64,000 bases of DNA from Actinomadura sp. J1-007 (GTDB lineage Bacteria > Actinomycetota > Actinomycetes > Streptosporangiales > Streptosporangiaceae): contig NZ_WING01000003.1 of the NCBI RefSeq assembly GCF_009793335.1, positions 124,001 through 188,000 on the forward strand, written 5' to 3'. Positions 32,334 to 41,652 of this stretch are shown here, piece by piece. The notes under the pieces were generated by a model. The model had not been told where the DNA came from. It ran no database searches and worked only from the letters and a program-made list of their open reading frames with translations. Within the stretch, counting starts at the first letter, position 1. Each line of letters begins with the position of its first letter. The translations under genes were made by a program, and so were the position numbers.

Positions 32334-33743
32334 ATGACCTCAACAACCTCTGAACCGACCGGCCAGCGGCCCGGGGTCCATCCGCTGCGATGGCGCATCC
32401 TGGGGTTCCTCGGGGTGGCGCAGTTGATGCTGATCCTGGACGTCACCGTGGTGGCCATCGCGCTGCCGCACATCGAGACCGACCTCGGCCTGAGCCGTCA
32501 GGCGGTGACCTGGACGGTCAGCGCCTACACCCTGACGTTCGGCGGCCTGATGCTGCTCGGCGGACGGCTGGCCGACCTGCTCGGCGCCAAGCGGGTGGTC
32601 CTGGCGGGCCTGCTGGTGTTCACGCTGGCGTCGCTGGCGACCGGGATCGCCGACGCGGCGGACTCGCCGGGCCTGCTGCTGGGCGGCCGCATCGCCCAAG
32701 GCGTCGGCGCGGCGCTGCTGTCGCCGTCGGCGTTGTCACTGGTGGTGGGCCTGTTCGACGGGGAGGAACGAAACAAGGCGCTCGGCGTCTGGTCAGCGCT
32801 CGGCGGCGGAGGCGCGGCGCTGGGCGTGCTCCTCGGCGGAGTGCTCACGTCCGGACCCGGCTGGCCGTGGGTCTTCTACGTCAACGTGCCCATCGGGCTG
32901 GTCATCCTCGTCGCCCTGGCCCGCCTGCTGCCGCACCAGCGCACGGCCTCGGACCGGCCGCGGCTGGACGTGCCGGGCGCGGTGCTGGTCACCGCCTCGT
33001 CGGTCGCCCTGATCTACGCGTTCATCCGCGCCGGTGACCACGGCTGGCTCACCGCCGCCACCGGGACGCTGGTGCTGGCGGCCGTGGTCGGCTACGCGGC
33101 GTTCGCGGTCTGGCAGAAGACGGTCAGGTCGCCCTTGATGAACGTGGCCCTGCTGGTACGGCGGCCGGTGGCCACGGGCACCTTCCTCATCGTGATGGCG
33201 ACGGCGCTGATGATCGCGGTGTTCTTCCTGGGCACCTTCTACTTCCAGCACGCCGAAGACTACGGCGCGCTGCGAACGGGCCTGCTGTTCCTGCCGGTGG
33301 CGGTGGCGACGATGCTCGCGGCCCATCTCACCGGAGGGGCCGTCGCCACCGTCGGGACGCGGCCGCTGGCGGTGGGCGGCCTGCTGGTCGCCGCGATCGG
33401 CATGGCCGTTCCCGCCGTGTCGCTGCATCCGGTCAGCGTGACGGTCGGCACGGCGATCGCGGGCGCGGGAACGGGCGCGCTCTTCGTCGTCGCCTCCGCC
33501 ACCGCCCTGGGCCAGGTGGCGCCGCACGAATCGGGGATCGCCTCGGGCATCGTCAGCACTTTCCACGAGTTCGGCGCTTCCGTCGGCGCCGCCGTCATCT
33601 CCAGCGCCGCGGCGGCCAGCCTGGCCGGGGAGACTTTGACGGGATTCACCGACGGCTTCGTCCTGGCGGCGGTCGCGGCGACCGCCGCAGCTCTGATCGC
33701 AGCCATCATCACCCCCGGCCGTCCCCGCACGGAGGCGCAATGA
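32334..33743 (+). CDS. DHA2-family multidrug exporter (14 TM MFS)
   Basis: 469 residues from ATG 32334. Fourteen hydrophobic helices. Helix 1 ends LMLILDVTVVAIALPHIETD, motif D1 of the DHA2 family; LGGRLADLLGAKRVVLAG is motif A; WSALGGGGAALGVLLGGVLT is motif C for antiporters; WPWVFYVNVPIGLV is the family element before helix 6. It exports drugs or toxic metabolites using the proton gradient. The divergent TetR and paired operators indicate inducible expression. Relatives include the QacA and actinorhodin-type exporters. Confidence 0.9.
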   Translation: MTSTTSEPTGQRPGVHPLRWRILGFLGVAQLMLILDVTVVAIALPHIETDLGLSRQAVTWTVSAYTLTFGGLMLLGGRLADLLGAKRVVLAGLLVFTLASLATGIADAADSPGLLLGGRIAQGVGAALLSPSALSLVVGLFDGEERNKALGVWSALGGGGAALGVLLGGVLTSGPGWPWVFYVNVPIGLVILVALARLLPHQRTASDRPRLDVPGAVLVTASSVALIYAFIRAGDHGWLTAATGTLVLAAVVGYAAFAVWQKTVRSPLMNVALLVRRPVATGTFLIVMATALMIAVFFLGTFYFQHAEDYGALRTGLLFLPVAVATMLAAHLTGGAVATVGTRPLAVGGLLVAAIGMAVPAVSLHPVSVTVGTAIAGAGTGALFVVASATALGQVAPHESGIASGIVSTFHEFGASVGAAVISSAAAASLAGETLTGFTDGFVLAAVAATAAALIAAIITPGRPRTEAQ

Positions 33744-33886
33744 TGTCGTTGACCTGTAGGTTCTCGCGGTTGAAATGGGTGGAGTGGTGAAGTCGCAGTG
33801 GGCTGCGAGGCCGAATGACCTGCGGTGGCATAAGCCTTAGGGTGGGGCACGCCCCGAGTTCGCCGCCGAATGGAGGCAGACGGATT

Positions 33887-34708
33887 ATGGCCGCCGACTC
33901 GCCTGTGCCGGATGTTCCGCCGTCGCCCGAGATCGACACGACCGTTTCGCATTCAGCACGGATCTGGGATTACTGGCTGGGCGGGCGGGAGAATTATCCC
34001 GTCGACCGCGAGCTGGGCGACCAGATCGCCGCGACGCTGCCCGACATCGTCGTCCAGGCTCGCGCCGACCGCCTGTTCCTGGGGCGGGCGGTGCGGTTCC
34101 TGGCCGGCGAGGCGGGCATCCGGCAGTTCCTGGACATCGGAACGGGGCTGCCGACCGTGGACAACACCCACGAGGTCGCGCAGCGCCTCGCGCCCGACGC
34201 GAAGATCGTCTACGTCGACAACGACCCGCTGGTGCTGACGCACGCGCGGGCGCTGCTGGCCAGTGCCCCCGAGGGCGCCACCCACTACCTCGACGCCGAC
34301 ATGAACGACCCCGAGTCGATCCTGTCCGGCGCCGCACAGGTCCTGGACTTCACCCGGCCGGTGGCGATCACGCTGCTGGGAGTGCTCTGGCACGTCACCG
34401 ACGACGCCAAGGCCCGCGGCATCATCGACACCCTGATGGCCGCGGTGCCCTCCGGCAGCTACCTGGCGATCGCCCACCCGACGATCGAGGTGACCGGCGA
34501 GCGCATGGCCGAGGCGATCCGCCAGTGGAACCGGTTCGGCAAACCGCCCGGCGTCCACCGCTCCCCCGCCCAGATCGCGGAGCTGTTCAACGGCCTGGAC
34601 CTGGTCGAGCCGGGTGTCGTGTCCTGTCCACTGTGGCGTCCGGAAGCCACCCCCTTCGGGCCGCCCGAACCGATCGACCAGTTCTGCGCCGTCGCCCGCA
34701 AGCCCTGA
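33887..34708 (+). CDS. S-adenosyl methyltransferase, DUF574 family
   Basis: 273 residues from ATG 33887 with GGAGG ten bases upstream. Start SARIWDYWLGGRENYPVDRE is the hallmark of actinobacterial DUF574 proteins, followed by IRQFLDIGTGLPTVDNTHEV (SAM-binding loop), IVYVDNDPLVLTHARALLAS (acidic adenosine-binding turn) and VAITLLGVLWHVTD. These proteins are specific to actinomycetes and present in many copies; some act in secondary metabolism, most have no known substrate. It has no operon partner. Confidence 0.9.
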   Translation: MAADSPVPDVPPSPEIDTTVSHSARIWDYWLGGRENYPVDRELGDQIAATLPDIVVQARADRLFLGRAVRFLAGEAGIRQFLDIGTGLPTVDNTHEVAQRLAPDAKIVYVDNDPLVLTHARALLASAPEGATHYLDADMNDPESILSGAAQVLDFTRPVAITLLGVLWHVTDDAKARGIIDTLMAAVPSGSYLAIAHPTIEVTGERMAEAIRQWNRFGKPPGVHRSPAQIAELFNGLDLVEPGVVSCPLWRPEATPFGPPEPIDQFCAVARKP

Positions 34709-34815
34709 CCAGCCGGACCATCCAGCCGCCCGCGGCGTTGAACGGCAAGGCCCTGCGGTCGATCGCGGGTGACCATGACCCTGCGGCGGGCGTCGCCGTC
34801 CCGGTCGTGAGGGCG

Positions 34816-36237
34816 TCAGGTCGGCACGCGGCGGTCGGCTCGCGTGGCCTTGCCTTGGGAACGGGAACGCGTGCTCGTCCCGCGTAGGGCCACGACGGTG
34901 AAGAGGGCGGCGAGGCACAGGAGGGCGGCGCTGAGAACGGCGGCGTCGCGGGTCCCGCTGACCAGCCGCGCCTCGGCGTTCTTCGCCGGTTCGGTCGACT
35001 GCGCCATAGCGGTGAAGAATGCGACGCCGACGGACGCGCCGATCTGCTGGGCGAGGTTCGTGAGCGCGGTGGCGAGGCCCTGTTCGTGGTCGGGCTGTCC
35101 GGCGGTGGCGGCGGTCCGGAACGCGACGACGGACGTGATGTGCCCGAACCCGATGACCCCGCATCCGGGCAGCACGATCGCCAGGCTCGTCGCGTTCGGC
35201 GACAGGAGGACGAGCAGGACCGTTCCGGCGGCCTGGACGAGCAACCCTCCCGCCAGCGTCGCCCGCGGGCCGAACCGGGCGATAGCCCGGGGCGCCAGAC
35301 GGCCGGCCGCGATGGACGCCAGCCCCATCAGCACGAAGACCAGCCCGGTCTGCCATGGAGTGCAGGCCAGGACCCGTTGAAGGTAGAGGCTGAGGGTGTA
35401 GATCACTCCGACTGAGACGGCGAACGTGATCAGTCCGGGGACGTTCGACGCCCACACCGTCCTCTGGACGAGCACCCGGAGCGGCACCAGCGGCGCGGGC
35501 GTGCGCGCTTCGATCACCAGGAACACCACGCCGAGGGCCGCGCCCGCCGCGAGGCTCACCACGACCTCCCCGGCGAACGGCCCCGTAGGACCGATCTTGG
35601 TGATCCCGTAGATCAGGGCCACCAGCGCGGCCGTACCGCTCACGGCTCCTGGAACGTCCAGCCGTCGCGGGGCGGACCCGCCGCGGTCGGCCGGCAGCGA
35701 ACGGACCGCGCCGAGCAGGACCAACGCCCCCGCGGGCACGTTGACGAGCATCGTCGCCCGCCAGCTCACCGCGGTGAGCAGGCCGCCCAGGACCATCCCG
35801 GCCACGAATCCGAACGGGAGCACCGCACCGGCGACCCCGAGCGCCCGCTCCCGTTCGCGGCCCTCCGGAAAGGCTGTCGTGATTAGGGACAGGGCGGCCG
35901 GGGCGACCAGCGCCGACCCCAGTCCCTGCACCGCCCGCATGGCGACCAGCATCCACGGTGCGACGGCGAGCCCGGCCACCAGCGAGGACGCCGTCAACAG
36001 CGCCAACCCGACCACCAAGACGCGCTTGCGTCCGAACAGGTCGGCGGCCCGTCCGCCCACCAGCAGGAAGCCGCCGAACGGCAAGGCGAGCGCGGTGACC
36101 ACCCACTGGAGCCCGTCGCCGGAGAAGCCCAGCCCCTTCTGAACGGCCGGGAGCGCGACGTTCACGATCGCGAAGTCGACACCGACGAGGAGCTCCGCGC
36201 CGCACAGGACCAGCAGGATCCATTTACGCGTTGCCAT
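34816..36237 (-). CDS. DHA2-family exporter (MFS), second of a pair
   Basis: 473 residues. Helix 1 WILLVLCGAELLVGVDFAIV with NVALPAVQKGLG, motif A VGGRAADLFGRKRVLVVG, and GVAGAVLPFGFVAGMVLGGL for motif C; the total is consistent with 14 helices. The start overlaps the end of the upstream MFS gene by 14 bases, so the two exporters are cotranscribed under the MarR gene at 37975. Having two full-length DHA2 exporters in one operon is unusual but known; they may differ in substrate. Confidence 0.88.
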   Translation of the reverse strand: MATRKWILLVLCGAELLVGVDFAIVNVALPAVQKGLGFSGDGLQWVVTALALPFGGFLLVGGRAADLFGRKRVLVVGLALLTASSLVAGLAVAPWMLVAMRAVQGLGSALVAPAALSLITTAFPEGRERERALGVAGAVLPFGFVAGMVLGGLLTAVSWRATMLVNVPAGALVLLGAVRSLPADRGGSAPRRLDVPGAVSGTAALVALIYGITKIGPTGPFAGEVVVSLAAGAALGVVFLVIEARTPAPLVPLRVLVQRTVWASNVPGLITFAVSVGVIYTLSLYLQRVLACTPWQTGLVFVLMGLASIAAGRLAPRAIARFGPRATLAGGLLVQAAGTVLLVLLSPNATSLAIVLPGCGVIGFGHITSVVAFRTAATAGQPDHEQGLATALTNLAQQIGASVGVAFFTAMAQSTEPAKNAEARLVSGTRDAAVLSAALLCLAALFTVVALRGTSTRSRSQGKATRADRRVPT

Positions 36238-37834
36238 CGATGTCCTCCTCTCCGCTCACACCCCCGTACGGCCGCCCGCGGAGGGCTGGAGCCCGGTCAT
36301 CAGGGAGGCGGGTGTCGCCGCCGGGGGCGACGGGCCCGGCGTCGGGTCGGCGCATCATGCGGCCGACCGCCAGCGCGCCGAGCAGGGACAGCGCGCTCAG
36401 GCTCCAGAGCGCGGCGTGCAGAGCGCCGGTGTATCCGCTGGTGGCGGCGCGGCCGAAGGCCGTCGGGTCGGCACCGGCCGGGACCGCACCGGCCATGTCG
36501 CCCTGGAGCAGGTGCGCGGTCGCCGCCGCCGCGGCGGTCGTCCCGTAGCGGGCGGTGAGGTTCGCTCGGGTCAGCGCGGACAGCAGGGCGCCGAGCACCG
36601 AGATGGCGATGACCTCCCCGGTGATCCGCACGGTGTTGAACAGCCCGGCCGCCATGCCCGCCTGGGAGGCGTGGACGGCGGAGACCGCGGCTCCGTCCAT
36701 GATCGCCAGCGAGATGCCGAACCCGGTCCCGATGAGGATCAGCGGCCCGGCGAGCGCCGCGGGACCCGCGCCGCCCGGAACCAGGGCCAGCAGCGCGGTA
36801 CCGGCCGCGACCAGCAGCAACGTGGCCACCAGCAGGCTTCGCTGGGAGAGGCGGCGCGCCAGGGCGCCGGTGAGCGGCGGCATGATCAGCGTCGGTCCGG
36901 TGAGCAGCATCAGCGCGAGCCCGGCCTGCTGGGCGGTGTAGCCCAAGGTGGCCATCAAGTACGGCGGCAGCACGATGGTCGGCGCGAGGAAGCCGAAGGC
37001 GAGCAGGAACGGCATCGCCGAGATCGCCACGAAACGCGGCCGGGCCAGCAGCGACAGGTCCACCAGCGGGGCCGGGTGGCGCCGTTCGACCACGCCGAAC
37101 GCGGCCAGCAGGACCACGCACCCGGCCAGGCCCGCCAGCACGACCGGATGCCCCCAGCCCAGCTCCGGGCCCTCGACCACGCCGAGGGTGAAGCCGCCGA
37201 GCCCGAGGGTGAACGTGACCGCGCCGCCCCAGTCCATCGGCCCGCCGCCGGGTCGCCGCGACTCGTTCAGCAGCGGCGCGGCCAGCAGGCTCGGCAGCAG
37301 CGCGAACGCCGGGATGGCGAACAGGCTCCGCCACCCCAGCGTGGTGATCAGCAGCCCGGCGAGCACCGGCCCGAACGCGAGACCGAGCCCGAGGACCGTG
37401 CCGTACAAGGCGAACGCCTTGGCCCGCCCGGCGGCGCCGGGGAACGCGTGCGCGAGCAGTGCGCTGCCGCCGGTGGTGGCCGCCGCCGCGCCCGCACCCG
37501 CGAGCGCGCGGGCCGCCACGACCAGGCCGATGTCCGGTGCCAGCGCCGCCATCAGCATCGACACCGCGAACACGGCCAGCCCGCCGGTGAACATCCTGCG
37601 CCGTCCGACGCGGTCGGCGAGCGCTCCGGTGGACGCCATGAACGCGGCGAAGGTCAGGAAGAACGCGTTCACCACCCACTGCGTGCCGGCCAGGCCGGCG
37701 TGCAGGTCGGCGCCGATGTCCGCCTGCGCCTCCGCCGCGCCGGTGGCGGTCACCGGCAGGACCGACACGGCCGCGCAGACCACGGCGAGCGTCGGCCCCG
37801 GCCTCCCCCGCACCGCGGCTACCTCGGTGAACAA
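36224..37834 (-). CDS. DHA2-family exporter (MFS), first of a pair
   Basis: TTG 37834 is chosen because GGGAGGGG lies just upstream at the right distance; an ATG at 37861 is in frame but sits inside the MarR operator. About 536 residues, 14 helices: VVNAFFLTFAAFMASTGALA, ADRVGRRRMFTGGLAV (motif A), LYGTVLGLGLAFGPVLAGLL (motif C). The C-terminal tail is hydrophilic and acidic at the end (SGEEDIDGNA). First gene of the operon with the exporter at 34816 and divergent from marR. The substrate is unknown; MarR control suggests phenolic or aromatic compounds. Confidence 0.85.
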   Translation of the reverse strand: MFTEVAAVRGRPGPTLAVVCAAVSVLPVTATGAAEAQADIGADLHAGLAGTQWVVNAFFLTFAAFMASTGALADRVGRRRMFTGGLAVFAVSMLMAALAPDIGLVVAARALAGAGAAAATTGGSALLAHAFPGAAGRAKAFALYGTVLGLGLAFGPVLAGLLITTLGWRSLFAIPAFALLPSLLAAPLLNESRRPGGGPMDWGGAVTFTLGLGGFTLGVVEGPELGWGHPVVLAGLAGCVVLLAAFGVVERRHPAPLVDLSLLARPRFVAISAMPFLLAFGFLAPTIVLPPYLMATLGYTAQQAGLALMLLTGPTLIMPPLTGALARRLSQRSLLVATLLLVAAGTALLALVPGGAGPAALAGPLILIGTGFGISLAIMDGAAVSAVHASQAGMAAGLFNTVRITGEVIAISVLGALLSALTRANLTARYGTTAAAAATAHLLQGDMAGAVPAGADPTAFGRAATSGYTGALHAALWSLSALSLLGALAVGRMMRRPDAGPVAPGGDTRLPDDRAPALRGRPYGGVSGEEDIDGNA

Positions 37835-37857
37835 GCTCGACCCCTCCCGTTCCACAA

Positions 37858-37952
37858 CCATCAATACCTTGATGGACATCAGAGCATGGCTGCATGTCGG
37901 GGAGCGCGTCAAGTCGGGTGGTAGAGTTCGGCTGCACATCAGGGGCCTGATG
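37858..37952. promoter_or_regulatory. two MarR operator palindromes
   Basis: Site 1 CCATCAATACCTTGATGG (37858-37875) has perfect 7-bp arms. Site 2 CATCAGGGGCCTGATG (37937-37952) is perfect too. Both contain ATCA-N-TGAT, the usual MarR pattern. Site 1 is at the exporter start and site 2 is 23 bases upstream of the MarR GTG. Confidence 0.82.
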
Positions 37953-37974
37953 GTCGCGGGACGCGGAGGCGCGC

Positions 37975-38448
37975 GTGGGAGCCGAGGAGCAGGTCGACGA
38001 GTCGGTGGCATGGCGCCCCGGCAACACGATCAAGCGCGCCGAGCAGGCGCTCATCGCGGAGAAGACGCGCGTGCTGCGCCCCTACGGCCTGACCGTTCCG
38101 CAGTACGCCGCGATGTACGCGCTGTCGCTGTCCCCCGGCATCTCCGGCGCGCGGCTCGCCCGCTTCTGCGCGGTCACCCCGCAGAGCATGACCACCGTCC
38201 TCAAGACCCTGGAGTCCCGCGGCCTGATCGAACGCCGCCCCTCACCGGACCACTCCCAGGTGCTGGTCACCCGCCTGTCCCGCGCCGGCCGGTCACTGCT
38301 GCGCAAGGCCGACGCCGCCGCCGTGGCCGTCGAACAGCGCCTCGTCGACGCCTACACCCCCGACGAACTCGACCAGCTCCGCGACCTACTCGAACGGGCC
38401 ACGCACATCCTCACCAGCACCCCACCCGACAACGCCGAAGCCCGCTGA
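37975..38448 (+). CDS. MarR-family regulator
   Basis: 157 residues from GTG 37975 with GGAGG upstream. Winged helix-turn-helix: TVPQYAAMYALSLSPGISGA, RLARFCAVTPQSMTTVLKTL, the wing ERRPSPDHSQVLVTRLSRAG, and helices on either side for dimerisation. Divergent from the two-exporter operon with one palindrome next to each start, so it probably represses both directions and is released by a small aromatic ligand. Confidence 0.9.
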   Translation: MGAEEQVDESVAWRPGNTIKRAEQALIAEKTRVLRPYGLTVPQYAAMYALSLSPGISGARLARFCAVTPQSMTTVLKTLESRGLIERRPSPDHSQVLVTRLSRAGRSLLRKADAAAVAVEQRLVDAYTPDELDQLRDLLERATHILTSTPPDNAEAR

Positions 38449-38515
38449 CCTGCGCGCCGGGGCGCGCTCGGCCTGCTCGGCCTGCTCGGCGCGCTCGGTC
38501 GGTGCCCGTTCTGGC

Positions 38516-38734
38516 GTGCGGTCAGGACGGGGTCCTGCCCCGGGGGGCGGCGCGGTGGTCGACGCGCCGTACCGCCAGCCGTTGAGCCCACTGCCCGCCG
38601 CGCTGGACCTGAGGCAGGCCGCCGCGGCCGCGGAGATCCTCGACGCCCGGCGCGCGGTGCCGATCCACTATGAGCCGGACCAGCCGGACAGGTCGCGGGC
38701 TACGTCGAGATCTCTGACCCGGCTGGCCGCATGA
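38516..38734 (+). pseudogene. MBL-fold hydrolase, C-terminal remnant
   Basis: About 45 residues in one frame (SPLPAALDLRQAAAAAEILD, ARRAVPIHYEPDQPD) match the end of UlaG-like metallo-beta-lactamase-fold proteins, where the His of VPIHY is the last metal ligand. The sequence then shifts: the neighbouring frame reads GYVEISDPAGRM. The zinc-binding HxHxDH part is absent upstream. It is a broken 3' end left beside the marR operon. Confidence 0.55.
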
Positions 38735-38890
38735 CCGGAGACTCCACCGTGCCCATGGGGTCGGCGGCCATGTGTTCGGGATCGGCCTGGCCTGGTGTGC
38801 GGAGCGCGGGGGTGTCCGTCAGGAAGGTGACGGGCCGCACTGCCGCGGCACACCGGTGGCGGTGTGCCGCGGGGCTCCGGCGGGGGTGTG

Positions 38891-39955
38891 TCAGGGAGTG
38901 AAGACGAGGATCCTGTCGTCGTTCGGGCCGGGGGTGCCTCGGCTCTCGCGGTTGCTGGTGCTGATCCACACCGACCCGTCCGGGGCGCGGACGGCGGCGC
39001 GCAGGCGGCCATAGGTGTTCTGGAAGTGCGCGACGGGTGTGCCGACCTGGCCGTTCGTCACGGGAACCTGCCAGAGGCGACGGCCGCCGAGGGCGGCCGC
39101 CCAGAGGGAGCCGGGGGTGTAGGCGAGGCCGGACGGGGACGCCTCGGACGTGCGCCAGGTGATGAGCGGGTTGACGAACCTCGGGTCGCCGCCGTTGCCC
39201 TCGACGACGGGCCAGCCGTAGTTGCCGCCCTTCTCGATCCGGTTGACCTCGTCGTACAGGTCCTGGCCGAACTCGGTGGCGAACATGCGGCCCTGCTCGT
39301 CCCACGCCAGGCCCTGCACGTTGCGGTGGCCGAGCGTCCAGAGCCGGGAGCCGAACGGGTTGCCGGGGGCGGGCCGGCCGTCCTTGGTGACGCGCAGGAT
39401 CTTCCCGGCCATGGAGTTCTTGTCCTGGGCCAGTTCGCGCCGGTAGACCTCGCCGGTGGCGACGTACAGGTAGCCGTCGGGCCCGAACGCCAGGCGGCCG
39501 CCGTTGTGGTTGGCGCCCTTCTCGATACCGGTGATGATCGGGGTGGCGTCGCTGAGCGTCGTGTCGTAGCGGTAGCGCACCACCCGGTTGTCGGACGCGG
39601 CCGTGAAGTGGACGAAGATCGCCTTGTCGGTGGCGTAGTCGGGAGAGACCGCGACGCCCATCAGGCCGCCCTCGCCGCGCGGCACGACGCCCGCGATCGT
39701 TCCGACGGTGGTCACGCCGCCCTGCGGGGTGACGCGGAGGAGCCGGGCGGTGCCGCGTTCGGTGACGAGCGCGTCGCCGCCCGGGAGGAACGCGATGCCC
39801 CACGGCACGTTCAGGCCGGTGACCAGCTCGCGGGGAGCGCTGGGCGCGGCGACCGCCGGGGCCGGGTCTGGTTTGTCGGCAACGCCGGCGGCCGTGCCGG
39901 GTGCGGAGCACGCGACCAGTGCCAGCGAGGCGAGGATCATGCGGGTCCTTCTCAT
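38891..39955 (-). CDS. PQQ-dependent sugar dehydrogenase-like lipoprotein
   Basis: 354 residues from ATG 39955 with GGGAGG upstream. The lipobox LVAC at residues 13-16 marks an exported lipoprotein. The rest is a six-bladed beta-propeller of the soluble glucose/sorbosone dehydrogenase (GSDH) type: LVTGLNVPWGIAFLPGGDAL, GEGGLMGVAVSPDYATDK, GANHNGGRLAFGPDGYLYVA holding the catalytic His, NVQGLAWDEQGRMFATEFG, and KGGNYGWPVVEG. It oxidises aldoses at the outer face of the membrane with PQQ as cofactor, by family. No PQQ synthesis genes are in the window. Confidence 0.88.
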   Translation of the reverse strand: MRRTRMILASLALVACSAPGTAAGVADKPDPAPAVAAPSAPRELVTGLNVPWGIAFLPGGDALVTERGTARLLRVTPQGGVTTVGTIAGVVPRGEGGLMGVAVSPDYATDKAIFVHFTAASDNRVVRYRYDTTLSDATPIITGIEKGANHNGGRLAFGPDGYLYVATGEVYRRELAQDKNSMAGKILRVTKDGRPAPGNPFGSRLWTLGHRNVQGLAWDEQGRMFATEFGQDLYDEVNRIEKGGNYGWPVVEGNGGDPRFVNPLITWRTSEASPSGLAYTPGSLWAAALGGRRLWQVPVTNGQVGTPVAHFQNTYGRLRAAVRAPDGSVWISTSNRESRGTPGPNDDRILVFTP

Positions 39956-40339
39956 CGGAACGCCTCCCGTTCGGGGTACGGACACAGGGGGCATCTCGTT
40001 CCGAGGCGCCCGCGCGGCGATACCGCGAGGGCGCCGTCCCCGCCGCTCTCGGGGCGGGACGACACGCCCGGGCTGAGCAGTGACCTTGCCGGAGCTCCGG
40101 CGCCCGGTATCCGGGCCGGCGGGTCGTCGTCCGCGCCTGCGGCGAGTGGACGAACGCAAAGAAGGACCACAACGGCGGGGGCGCGGCACCATGCCCATCA
40201 AGACACACGCGAGCCTCCGATTCAAGAGGCCGCGGGGCCTCATCCGGATGCCCGCGTTCGGAGGAACGCGTAGCATCGGGCCTCGCCACTTCGCGAGCTG
40301 GGCTAACTAAACCGAATCGCCAAACGGAGACGCCAGCGC
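39956..40339. other. intergenic region
   Basis: Promoter side of both the sugar dehydrogenase and the gene at 40340 (divergent). Open frames exist on both strands but have no recognisable protein content. A GGAG lies 11 bases before ATG 40340. Confidence 0.5.
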
Positions 40340-41452
40340 ATGACCACGCCCCCATCGCCGCCCGGAGCGGAACGGACTGACGGATCACCCGTTCAGATCG
40401 GCGCGCTCGTTCCGCTGGCTCGTCCTGGGTGGGTCGAGGCGGGCCGGCACTTGCTCGCTGGGCTCGAACTGGCCGTTCGCGAGGTCAATGACACTGGCGG
40501 GATCGCCGGAAAGCCACTGGAGCTGGTGGTCCGAGACACCGCGGCCGATCCGCGAAGGGCCGAGGCGGCCGTAGAGGAATTGGCGCGGCTGGGCGTGGCC
40601 GCTTTGGCGGGGGAATATCACAGCGTCGTCGCCCGCGCCGCCGCCACCAGGGCCGACGCTCTGGGATTTCCGTTCCTCTGCTCGTCGGCCGTTCTCGACG
40701 CGCTCACCGAACAGCCGACGGATTGGGTGGCGCGCCTCGCTCCGGCGCAGTCACGCGGCTGGCAGATCTACGCGGAATTCCTCCTCAGCGCGGGTCACAG
40801 CCGAATCGCCGTAGCGGCCGAACCGAGCGTCTACTGGGCGTCTGGAACCCGCGTTCTGCGGGACTACCTCGCTCCACGCGGCGGCACGGTCATCGAGCTC
40901 GACATGCGCGCGCTCTCCCCCTCGGCCGTGTGCGATGAACTGGTCGAACATCGCGCGACAGCCCTTCTCCTTCTGGTCGGGGCTCCGGAGCCGGCGGTGT
41001 CGATCGTCAAATCCGTACGCCGCGACCAGCGCCTCAGCGAGGTCTTGATCGGTGCTCCGGCCGGGCAGCCTGAATTCGCCGAATGGGCAAGCCTGCTGGG
41101 CGGCGACGGCGCCGCGATTCCGTTCTTGCGCTATCTGCCCGAACGCCTCAGCCCGCTCGGCGCACGAGTCGAGGCGACCCTCCGTGAACGGCTTGCGGAA
41201 GCGCCCTCGTTCGTCGCCTTCGAGGGATACGACACGGTGACCGTTCTCGCCGATGTGCTCCGTTCACAGGGTACGGACCGGGCGCGCATTGCCGATTCCT
41301 GGCCGCGCGTTGCAGTGGAGGGCACCCGCGGGCGGATTCAGTTCTTCCGCACGCCGGGCATCAGCGTTTGGCAATGGTCCAGGACGCCGATCCAAGTCGT
41401 CGACAGAGACCCCGCGAGCCCCGACCGCTTCCGCACTCTCCACACCACCTGA
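40340..41452 (+). CDS. periplasmic-binding-fold protein without signal peptide
   Basis: 370 residues. The start VQIGALVPLARPGWVEAGRH and LAGLELAVREVNDTGGIAGK are those of type I binding proteins of branched-chain amino-acid ABC systems (Peripla_BP_6), with VVARAAATRADALGFPFLCS and FVAFEGYDTVTVLADVLRSQ later on. There is no signal peptide, lipobox or membrane helix, and no permease or ATPase gene follows. So the protein should be cytoplasmic, like AmiC-type ligand sensors, rather than a transport receptor. A role in sensing an amide or amino-acid-like ligand is inference. Confidence 0.75.
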   Translation: MTTPPSPPGAERTDGSPVQIGALVPLARPGWVEAGRHLLAGLELAVREVNDTGGIAGKPLELVVRDTAADPRRAEAAVEELARLGVAALAGEYHSVVARAAATRADALGFPFLCSSAVLDALTEQPTDWVARLAPAQSRGWQIYAEFLLSAGHSRIAVAAEPSVYWASGTRVLRDYLAPRGGTVIELDMRALSPSAVCDELVEHRATALLLLVGAPEPAVSIVKSVRRDQRLSEVLIGAPAGQPEFAEWASLLGGDGAAIPFLRYLPERLSPLGARVEATLRERLAEAPSFVAFEGYDTVTVLADVLRSQGTDRARIADSWPRVAVEGTRGRIQFFRTPGISVWQWSRTPIQVVDRDPASPDRFRTLHTT

Positions 41453-41652
41453 GAAAGCACACAGCCCCCCGTTCTCCCCGAACGCGCGGTGGTCTCAGAG
41501 CGGGCACGCGGGCACGCGGGCCGGGTGGCGGGAGGCGCGCTGCGGGAGCCACCAGCGTTGCCCGGGTTTACGGACAGCTCTTCGGAACTTTTCGGTGCGG
41601 CGGAGTATCTCACCACCCGTACGTCCGTGACCGAGGAGAGGAACTGTTCCGC

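Noticed and set aside
33953..36223. A 756-residue open frame on the minus strand
   Set aside because: Arginine/glycine/proline-rich shadow of the DUF574 methyltransferase and the MFS gene; no domain can be read in it.
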